From NCBI GenBank assembly GCA_028681035.1, contig JAQUJJ010000053.1:1-23322 (forward strand): DNA of 23,322 bases. The letters run 5' to 3'. Both the position numbers and the translations under genes were made by a program. The notes below the pieces were generated by a model. That model ran no database searches. It saw only the letters and a program-made list of their open reading frames with translations, and was not told where the DNA came from. Below, one piece after another: positions 14,001 to 21,477 of the stretch (the stretch's first letter is position 1; each line of letters opens with the position of its first letter). This stretch comes from Candidatus Cloacimonadota bacterium (GTDB lineage Bacteria > Cloacimonadota > Cloacimonadia > Cloacimonadales > Cloacimonadaceae).

Positions 14001-14526
14001 GCAGCAAGGAAGAAATCAGAGCAGCAGGACTCCCACCTGTGTAGTCATAACAAGTGTCTCGCTTGGGTTGGCAGGCAAGATATCTGCTCCTCCAAGGTGA
14101 AAAAAGAGGTTCAAGTTTAATTATGGTGGCTAAAGAAAAACTTAAGTTCAATATGGCATAAGTCCAAAGGGTTAACAGATTATATCCCTTGGCTGATCAG
14201 TGAAGTCCAGGTCGCTAAGAGAGTTAGATAGGCATGTTCTTGATCTGTCGTCCATTCGAAGACAACACGCATGCACAAAGAAAGTTAAGCGACAAGGACA
14301 CCACACTCACTATCTGGAGTCCTTTGTACCTTTGCTAATCACATGTCCATCTATAACTTAACGGTACACTGGACTTCAGGACACACTTTCATTATCGGTA
14401 GCGGAGGCAAGGCTCCAGTCAAGTTCAAGATATCAGAGCAAGAGACGCTGTAGTCCTAAACGCCGCTGAGGATGCAGATAAGCGTCTAATTACTGCGGCG
14501 TTAACGACTCCAGACTTACATGTAGC

Positions 14527-14543
14527 GTAGGCAAGATGCCTAC
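14527..14543. repeat. Three-base-loop hairpin repeat, copy C
   Basis: GTAGGCA, loop AGA, TGCCTAC is a perfect 7-bp stem, followed by a CCAGTG tail like the CCAGT linkers of copies A and D. It lies just past the terminator of the protease-deiminase gene. Confidence 0.55.
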
Positions 14544-14555
14544 TTTTCCAGTGTA

Positions 14556-14593
14556 ATAAAAACAGAGAGACTTAAGCAATGCCAAGTCTCTCT
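14556..14593 (-). terminator. Intrinsic terminator of the protease-deiminase gene
   Basis: On the minus strand AGAGAGACTT (14593-14584) pairs with AAGTCTCTCT (14573-14564), followed by GTTTTTATT. It begins 30 bp after the stop codon. Confidence 0.88.
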
Positions 14594-14622
14594 TTACGGT
14601 GTTTATTGATACTTGATATCAG

Positions 14623-17600
14623 TTATTGTCTTGTTCTCTTAGTAGGGTTGCTATGTGCGGCGACAATTCTGAAGAACATTCTTTGCTCGGTGGGGCTGAC
14701 ATCCCAGCTTAAGGAACTGGTTCTGCCAAGCTCATTGGTGTATTCGCCATAAGGCTCTGTGCAGGAGTAAATGATGTAAATACTTGCATATTGCACCTCA
14801 TTCCAACTAAGCCTTGCACCCGTAGGTGTAGATTGAATACTAAGTGTGGGAATATCTAAAACGACATTCACGGTAATATCCACAGTGTCATTGGCGGTAA
14901 GGCTACCATCACTAACTGTGAAGGTAAGCGTTTCCGTGCCAACCCAGTTGCTTGCTGCCGTGAAGGTAACGGTGCTACCATCAATTTCAACTTGCACATT
15001 AGTATTGCCACTTACCGATAGGCTTAGCGGATCGCTATCTGCATCGTTGATATAGGATGCAAAACTCTGTTCCAAGCTGCCGTTCTTATCGAAACTGAAG
15101 CTATCGGGCAAAGCAATGGTGGGAGCTTGATTGGCGGCAGGAACGTTTACCAATACATGGTATGGCTCGCTTGCTCCGCAAACAGGAACTGTAGAGGTGC
15201 GGGTGCTAGCATCTGTAGCGAGAATATAGTAGTAAACGGTTTGTCCCAATGCAGGTGTCGGCACGCTAGCGGTCCAGGTGTTTCCAGCGGAGTATGTTAA
15301 TTGGGCATACTGCCAGCTTCCGCTTGTAGCATATCTGTAAGCAACATAGGTTCCTGCGGAAGATAAGGCATTGTGGTGCGTGATTTCTGCATTAATTGCC
15401 ATGCTACCTAAGGCTTGTGCTGAGCTTAAAGGAACATGCCATACATGAATCATTTGCTCATCGTAGATGGTGTTTACGCGGCAGTGAACTGCATCGTCGG
15501 ACAAGAAAGAGCTATTGTAATACCCCTGCACAGTGTAGCCGGGCATAGCTGCTTGATAGACGGCTATAGCTGCTATATCATTAGCCGAGGCAGTTAAACT
15601 CCACTGCGGCACGTAGATTTTCTTATTGAAGATGAATGAATTACTGTATGGCTCGTTATTAGTGCTTTGATCCACGCGGTATATCTGATACGGAGTGCCG
15701 TAGCTTGAGGTTTTGGTTTGCCACTGCGCAACCACAGCTTCAATAGCGGCATAATTGGTGTGAGAGCTGGGAACGCGAGCGATGATAACCTTATCCACAT
15801 CTAGCAGCTTGGCAAAGCAATCAATATGGTCTATGGTGGAATTGGCAAGCGGGTCTGTATAGAACTGGTATTCGTTTACTCCCAGATATTGCTGCACCAA
15901 TGTCTCAATCTGAGGCTGAGTGTAGCTGAACTCGGTAACATGTGAGTTCTGGATACCATCGTTCTCCGTAAGAATCAGGCTTGTGGACATCATCTTGCCA
16001 TTGCCATCGGTCATCACGTTTCCACCTGTTGCAACAAGCGGCAGGTCATAATAATCAAACCCGAAATAATCATCCAGCATGCTGTTAAGAGCGTCGTCAT
16101 TGGGGCGTACCCGGTTGTAAGTGAAATTAACTATCCCCATGTTGCCATCACTATCAAAGATAGTCCAGGGACCATAGTCTCTTGTCCAATAGCTATCTAC
16201 TCCCGAGGGATTGATGTAATGGACATTAGCCATGGTAACGCCGTTGCTGGAAAGCGCAGAACTCGCAGTGCTTTGGCTGGATGAAGTTACCACCACATAT
16301 AGCTTACCACGTGTGGAGAGATCGGCAATCATGGAATAGGGTATCCCAAAGCCACTGGAGTAAGCTATGATTGCGCCTGTTGCTGGCTCCCATTCCGCTA
16401 CATAGCGAGGACCAACTGGATAGGGGCTGGCAGTTACGGAGAAGCTAACCGGCACGTTGAGGTTGGGATTATTGGTGGCATTGGAGGTGATAAGCAAATT
16501 GGAGTTGTAAGTTGCTGCAGCTAATCCGGTGCTGCTTATGTTAATAGTAAGAACCGTGTTGCCTCCGGCTATTATTGTTCCAGAGGTGGGGGAGACTGTG
16601 CCCCAGGTGGAAAGTGTAGAGTTCGAAGTCCAGGTTAAGGTTGCATTACCAGAATTGGTGATAGTAACCGTGGAAGAAGTGTTTTCACCTTCGTAGGCAC
16701 TGGCAATAACTGTGCTGGGGTTTGCTGAAACCACGGGACCAGTCGCCACTGCAGCAAAGCTAAACTTCACATTAGGGCGGGTTGAGGATGTGGTGTTATT
16801 GTATCCCGAACCAGAGAAAACAGAGGTTTGGTCTGCATCATCATCTCTGGCATAACGATAACCATCGGTAACGGTAGTATATTGCACTGTGCCTGTTTCT
16901 TCGTAATCGCCTAATAACCCAAAGGCAGTATCAAGCACTATGTTATCCGTTCCATTCCATAGGAAGGGTGTGCTTAAGGTGTACATGTTGTAGCCCGTAA
17001 CAGTGGGTAGATAACTGGCATTGGTATAAACAGTAGCCATACCTGAAGCAGTTTGCCAGCTTGATACATTAGTGGCTGTGGTATGCTTCATCCTTACTAC
17101 AAAGTTGGGCATTGCTATTGTTGGCAGTCCGGTAATGTTAAAGCCAAGCTGAGTGATGTTGATTGGTCCCACAATGCCAGCAGCAGTAAGCTCGGAAGCA
17201 GTATATACTGACTGTCCATGCAAGCTTTGATACCAAACACTTACTGGAGAGGCAGCAGATGTACCGGTGGAACTTGTGCCTGTACCGATTATTACTGACG
17301 ATATAGTAGCAGGAGTGGCTGTTGCGGTATTAGAGGCAGCGGATTCACCAGCAGGATTGGCGTAAACAGTGGTTACATAATAAGAATAACTGGTGCCATT
17401 GGTTAAGCCGGTGTTCTGGTAGGTCGTTCCCGTAACTGTTGTAAGAGCTACGCTATTGCGGTATATCTTGTAACCGCTTTTTATGCGTGTGTCCTTACTT
17501 GTAATAGCTTCATCTGCATCTCTGCCAGTGGAAGCAGTCCAGCTTAGGTTAATTACACCATTGCCGGGAGAGGCAGTAAGGTTGGTGGGAGCTACCATAT

Positions 17601-20600
17601 TAGGAGTGGCAGAAACAGTGCTTGTGGCATCAGAATCGCCGCCACTATAGGCAGCTTTTAGGTAATAACTATAGTTAGTGCCATCTGTTACTGCCGTATC
17701 AGTATAGCTAAGCCCGCTAACTGTGGTAAGCAAGCTGCTATTCTTATATATCTTATAGCCAGTAGGTGTTCCAGAAACGGGTGCAGTCCAGGAGAGGGTA
17801 ACCGAGCCATGAGTTGCTGTAGCAGCAAGATTCTGCGGAGGATATAGCATCCCGACAGCGGGGAACATCTTCAGTTTCATATTGGGTAGATATGTTGTAG
17901 CAGTAAGTGATGTTGGGACTGCACTATCATTTTGATTCTGCCTGGCAAGGTTGGTAGATGATACAGTATATCTCCAATTAGGATAACCGCTTGTCCAGTA
18001 TTGATATCCTTTCACTACCAGCACGGATAAGTTCGAGGCTCCGTCAAAGAGGAACTGATTGGAAAGATTCACTTCCATCCAGCCAGAAGTGGCGGTATTG
18101 GGGAAGGTTCCGCTATATACCTGAGTGTAACCGGTGGTGGAATAGTTACCGGTTTCCATACTGGTAGCAGTGGTATTCTTCATATATACCGTTACGGCTT
18201 CGATGGTATTCACATCTGTTCCGCTATCTTTGTAATAAGCAATAGATTTAATTGTACCAGCTATTCCAATTTCAGACGCAAGATAGATAGCCTCATGGGC
18301 GGAATAGTTGTAATAGCGGTTAATTGGATACGTTTGAGTAGAGCTGCCATTACCTATTGTAATCTCGGTGGGTGCACCTACTTCTGCGCTTTGGGTTTTA
18401 GAGGCTGTATATGCACCGGCGGTGGCGGCAAATACCATACTGGCAAGCGTACCACTTGTCATAGACGATGCAGCGCTTACACTAAAGCTAAGGCTGGTAC
18501 TTCCAGTTGCAGCGATAGCAGAGAAGCTTGCCGAACCTGTATTCACCGTAATACCTGTAGTGGCGCAGCTAAGGGTTGCGTTTCCTGAGGGAGACGCAGC
18601 AGCACCGTTGTTGTTCAAGGGCATGGTGATGGTAACGGTTTCCCCTGGGTCTAGCTTGCCATTGTTGTTGCCGCTGGGGTCGCTAATGGTCATTGTGCCA
18701 AAGCTGAGGGCAGGAGCATTGAATACCTTGTTAAAGTTATATGTCCAAGTACTAGTTCCGCTTACCATAGTGATGGTAAAGGCAGCAGAAAGCTGGTTCA
18801 CGATATTATTGGCAACCCTGAAGCTGAAGGCATTGTTAATTGTGGAACTGGCACCAGCAGCAAGAGAAGCGATTGTTTCGCTTGCATCAGTAAGGGTAAT
18901 GCCAGCGGTTGCACAGCTTAAAGTTGCGGTTACATTACTTGCTGTTGCCGTGCCACTATTCTTGAAAGTAACATTGAAGCGTCCGCTTTCGTTGTATTCG
19001 GCTACGTTGTTGTTGCTATCAGCATAGTTGGCAGTGGTTACTTCCATCCAGGGTCCGGAAGCCACAGTCTGAGCAATGGTGCCTACATAGGTAACGCGGT
19101 TGTGTGCTGAGGCTGTGATGGTATAGCTAACAATGCCGGCGGGTGGGCTGGTAAGCATAATAGTTGCGTTGCCGGAGCTATTTGTGAAGCCACGTCCATA
19201 GATGGTGTTATTATAGGTGACTGCCACCAGTGTGTTGTTTACTCCTGTGGAAACGCTTACAGATGTGGTTCCTGATACTATACTTGCAGGATGGGACACC
19301 GTCATGGCGATAGGTGTTTTGGTACGGGTGGATAGGCTGGCATCACCAAAGATATGCCAGGTCTTGAACATGTTCACTCCGTCCGACCCTGTAGTGCTAC
19401 CGTAAATATCCATCATCTTGCAGGAGCCGTTGTAATAGAGTCCGCCTGTAGTTGTCTTGGATTCTGCAATTAACAGGTCTGTAACCTCGTCCTCTGCACG
19501 CATGGGGGAAGCCCAGCTCTGGTTGATGCTGCTAGCATATATGGCAACAGCACCACCATTGGCATTACGCATCCAGGCTTCGGCAAAGCAGGTTATGGAT
19601 ACAAAGTTGCCATTAATGCAGGCAACGTCCATGATGAAGGGTGTCTTGTTTCCATTCGTTAAAGCCGTTGCATTTGTGCTGCTAAAACTAGTAGTGCCCC
19701 AAGAAGTGTCGGAGCCGTGCCCAACGTAGTTGATAAAGCCACGCCCTGCATTCACATTAGTGGTAACAGTAGAGGCGGAAGCACCAGGATCGTAAACTTG
19801 GTCAACCGAAGTGTAACCATAACCGAGAAGGTCGGTGCGGATATTGTTCATGTGCTGAATATCCGATTCGCCCATGTCAGGACTGCTACCGCTTTCATCA
19901 GAGGCTATACCCATGGCTCTGCTCAACCAAGTGTCGCTGGTGGTTGCATCTCTTTCATAGACAATTGCCTTGTTTATTTGAGTGGTTACTTGGGCAGTAG
20001 TTTCGGCTGAGAAACGACCGATAAAGATATCGGGATAGTTGTCGCTGCCAGCTACCAAAGAGAAACTGGGGTCAGAGCCGCCACCGCCGGATGCCAAGCT
20101 AGGTATCTGCGGAGCGTCACCCACAAGCTGCACATAAGCAATGCTGTGGTCTGCATTATAGCGGTTCTGAATATAGGTTTGCAATTGCGTAGCAGTGGTG
20201 CCGATGGTACTCCACTGCACCAGCTCAGTTTCTATGCCCTTTTGCTTTTTCCAGTTCACGTAGGGCAGGATGGTGCTCATATAATTCGTGTGGCAGATTA
20301 CTAAAAGTTTACCATAAGCATCGCTTACGGGAGTGTAGCGATAGCTATTCCAGTTTACAAAGTGGTTCTCGTAGATGGGAGCAAAGTCTCTGGATATCGC
20401 ATCGCGGCTGGTGTTAAGTATGTTTACAGTATCCGTGCCATCGTTGTAAACGCGGGTTTTAAAAGCAGTGAAAACACGTAAGGTCTGGGTGGCAGGATTA
20501 TATGCAAAAGGGGTAGTCTTAATGGTTATCCCACGAAAGTCTCTAAGAATGTATGGCTCAGAGAGTTCAGCCATGGCTTTGGGATAGAAATTACCGCTCA

Positions 20601-21012
20601 TATAGATAGTATCAAAGGTATAAGGCACCGTTTTGGGGTCTATGTTACGGCTGATAACCCCTTTTGAGGGTGCTATGGGAAGCCTAATATCCTGATACTC
20701 AATGTCGTAAACTTCCATCTTCACGCGGGCATTATTATCTATTATTATACTGCGGTTAAATACGGGAAGTTGCGGCATACCTTTATCTTGCGCATTCCCT
20801 TCTTTGGGAAGGCGGATATGGAACCATTCTTTTCCGTCAATTTGGACGGCTTCTTTTTCGAAGGTATTTATCCTGTATTGCAGGATGGTTTCGTTTAGGT
20901 TTGAACTGAGTATGGACAGGGAATTGTCCCCTGCGCCAACTACCACAGTTTCTGTTGAGAATGCCAATGCCGTTATTAAAACGAGACAAAGCATCAGTAA
21001 AACACGTTTCAT
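14623..21012 (-). CDS. Secreted gingipain-type (C25) protease fused to a Porphyromonas-type peptidylarginine deiminase
   Basis: This gene encodes 2129 residues. The order is: signal peptide (1-19); propeptide (about 20-230); C25 caspase-like catalytic domain (about 234-575) with His432 in NYVGHGSDTSW and Cys465 in MDVACINGNF; an Ig-like domain and CARDB-like beta domains (to about 880); a beta-sandwich (about 883-1055); two fibronectin-III domains (about 1056-1237); a second related sandwich (about 1240-1430); an ASH-like domain (to about 1530); the deiminase (about 1533-1870); and a final Ig-like, cadherin-like and fibronectin-III tail. The deiminase keeps Asp1612 (YWTRDYGPW), His1729 and Asp1731 (DHIDCFAK), Asn1791 (YSNSFIF) and Cys1844 (DDAVHCRVN), matching the catalytic set of the P. 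gingivalis enzyme. It would cut proteins and convert arginine to citrulline outside the cell. It ends KRTRQ without a T9SS sorting domain, so its anchoring is unclear. AAGGAGA before the ATG sets the start. Confidence 0.88.
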   Translation of the reverse strand: MKRVLLMLCLVLITALAFSTETVVVGAGDNSLSILSSNLNETILQYRINTFEKEAVQIDGKEWFHIRLPKEGNAQDKGMPQLPVFNRSIIIDNNARVKMEVYDIEYQDIRLPIAPSKGVISRNIDPKTVPYTFDTIYMSGNFYPKAMAELSEPYILRDFRGITIKTTPFAYNPATQTLRVFTAFKTRVYNDGTDTVNILNTSRDAISRDFAPIYENHFVNWNSYRYTPVSDAYGKLLVICHTNYMSTILPYVNWKKQKGIETELVQWSTIGTTATQLQTYIQNRYNADHSIAYVQLVGDAPQIPSLASGGGGSDPSFSLVAGSDNYPDIFIGRFSAETTAQVTTQINKAIVYERDATTSDTWLSRAMGIASDESGSSPDMGESDIQHMNNIRTDLLGYGYTSVDQVYDPGASASTVTTNVNAGRGFINYVGHGSDTSWGTTSFSSTNATALTNGNKTPFIMDVACINGNFVSITCFAEAWMRNANGGAVAIYASSINQSWASPMRAEDEVTDLLIAESKTTTGGLYYNGSCKMMDIYGSTTGSDGVNMFKTWHIFGDASLSTRTKTPIAMTVSHPASIVSGTTSVSVSTGVNNTLVAVTYNNTIYGRGFTNSSGNATIMLTSPPAGIVSYTITASAHNRVTYVGTIAQTVASGPWMEVTTANYADSNNNVAEYNESGRFNVTFKNSGTATASNVTATLSCATAGITLTDASETIASLAAGASSTINNAFSFRVANNIVNQLSAAFTITMVSGTSTWTYNFNKVFNAPALSFGTMTISDPSGNNNGKLDPGETVTITMPLNNNGAAASPSGNATLSCATTGITVNTGSASFSAIAATGSTSLSFSVSAASSMTSGTLASMVFAATAGAYTASKTQSAEVGAPTEITIGNGSSTQTYPINRYYNYSAHEAIYLASEIGIAGTIKSIAYYKDSGTDVNTIEAVTVYMKNTTATSMETGNYSTTGYTQVYSGTFPNTATSGWMEVNLSNQFLFDGASNLSVLVVKGYQYWTSGYPNWRYTVSSTNLARQNQNDSAVPTSLTATTYLPNMKLKMFPAVGMLYPPQNLAATATHGSVTLSWTAPVSGTPTGYKIYKNSSLLTTVSGLSYTDTAVTDGTNYSYYLKAAYSGGDSDATSTVSATPNMVAPTNLTASPGNGVINLSWTASTGRDADEAITSKDTRIKSGYKIYRNSVALTTVTGTTYQNTGLTNGTSYSYYVTTVYANPAGESAASNTATATPATISSVIIGTGTSSTGTSAASPVSVWYQSLHGQSVYTASELTAAGIVGPINITQLGFNITGLPTIAMPNFVVRMKHTTATNVSSWQTASGMATVYTNASYLPTVTGYNMYTLSTPFLWNGTDNIVLDTAFGLLGDYEETGTVQYTTVTDGYRYARDDDADQTSVFSGSGYNNTTSSTRPNVKFSFAAVATGPVVSANPSTVIASAYEGENTSSTVTITNSGNATLTWTSNSTLSTWGTVSPTSGTIIAGGNTVLTINISSTGLAAATYNSNLLITSNATNNPNLNVPVSFSVTASPYPVGPRYVAEWEPATGAIIAYSSGFGIPYSMIADLSTRGKLYVVVTSSSQSTASSALSSNGVTMANVHYINPSGVDSYWTRDYGPWTIFDSDGNMGIVNFTYNRVRPNDDALNSMLDDYFGFDYYDLPLVATGGNVMTDGNGKMMSTSLILTENDGIQNSHVTEFSYTQPQIETLVQQYLGVNEYQFYTDPLANSTIDHIDCFAKLLDVDKVIIARVPSSHTNYAAIEAVVAQWQTKTSSYGTPYQIYRVDQSTNNEPYSNSFIFNKKIYVPQWSLTASANDIAAIAVYQAAMPGYTVQGYYNSSFLSDDAVHCRVNTIYDEQMIHVWHVPLSSAQALGSMAINAEITHHNALSSAGTYVAYRYATSGSWQYAQLTYSAGNTWTASVPTPALGQTVYYYILATDASTRTSTVPVCGASEPYHVLVNVPAANQAPTIALPDSFSFDKNGSLEQSFASYINDADSDPLSLSVSGNTNVQVEIDGSTVTFTAASNWVGTETLTFTVSDGSLTANDTVDITVNVVLDIPTLSIQSTPTGARLSWNEVQYASIYIIYSCTEPYGEYTNELGRTSSLSWDVSPTEQRMFFRIVAAHSNPTKRTRQ

Positions 21013-21071
21013 ACTATCTCCTTGTTCCAGATAGGAATATATATCTATTTTTCCTTTTCAATTAGCAACAG

Positions 21072-21089
21072 TATCAGTCTGCACTGATA
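21072..21089. promoter_or_regulatory. Dyad in the leader of the protease-deiminase gene
   Basis: TATCAGT and ACTGATA are perfect 7-bp arms around CTGC, 60 bp before the start codon. A perfect TTGACA lies 19 bp upstream on the minus strand, so the dyad covers the place of the expected -10, where no good -10 is seen. It may be an operator or activator site, or a leader hairpin. Confidence 0.4.
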
Positions 21090-21286
21090 GTGGTTGTAAA
21101 CATAAGCTTGTCAAACTGTTACATAAAACAAACCCAGATTAAACTATACATTACCGAATCCACCGGTAAGAATAACTACGTTGCAATAATAGTTCCGCAC
21201 TCTTGAATAGTTGCTTGAACCCAGACACAAATCGTTTTCATGTAAAGCCTCAGGCACATTGCAAATGGCACCTTGCATACAGGAGC

Positions 21287-21385
21287 TACAGGCGTCTCGC
21301 CTGTACTGGTTTAGCGGGCATCTTGCCTGCTTCGTAATAACGTAAGCGGGACGCTTACTCCTCCAGTACAGACGAGACGTCTGTA
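21287..21385. repeat. Cluster of four three-base-loop hairpins (copy D)
   Basis: Four stem-loops lie in a row: TACAGGCG-TCT-CGCCTGTA (21287-21305), AGCGGGCA-TCT-TGCCTGCT (21313-21331, one G-T pair), GTAAGCG-GGA-CGCTTAC (21342-21358) and TACAGACG-AGA-CGTCTGTA (21367-21385). All have 7-8 bp stems and exactly three loop bases. The second half, with the CTCCTCCAG linker, matches copy A at 6330-6386. Confidence 0.8.
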
Positions 21386-21477
21386 ACTCCAATGACAAAC
21401 CACCTGATTTTTTAGAGGATATTATACGCAGAACACAGAATAAGAAACGATAAAACTACTCTTAGCTTACTATAGAA

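Larger units (their letters stand above)
13753..14563. other. Non-coding stretch of about 800 bp rich in stem-loops
   Basis: No gene is visible. It holds CCCCATTTT (13774-13782) paired with AAAATGGGG (13801-13809), the second 62-bp palindrome (13939-14000), decayed three-base-loop hairpins near 14050-14090, AACGCCGC (14459-14466) paired with GCGGCGTT (14495-14502), and an intact GTAGGCA-AGA-TGCCTAC hairpin (14527-14543). Short open frames here are repeat shadows. Confidence 0.65.
21013..21477. other. Non-coding gap between the protease-deiminase and kinase genes
   Basis: No gene is visible. It holds the leader of the protease gene with a dyad at 21072-21089 and a TTGACA on the minus strand at 21114-21109, then the hairpin cluster at 21287-21385. 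I see no clear terminator for the kinase gene. Confidence 0.6.

Noticed and set aside
18368..19027. 219-residue plus-strand open frame inside the protease-deiminase gene
   Set aside because: It lies antisense to beta-sandwich domains with clear homology; its Ala/Val/Leu-rich content is the complement of Ser/Thr/Ala repeats. No ribosome site or family match.
21144..21398. Minus-strand frame sharing LELQT-type sequence with 6289-6501
   Set aside because: The similarity comes from the three-base-loop hairpin repeat with its CTCCTCCAG linker, not from a gene family.
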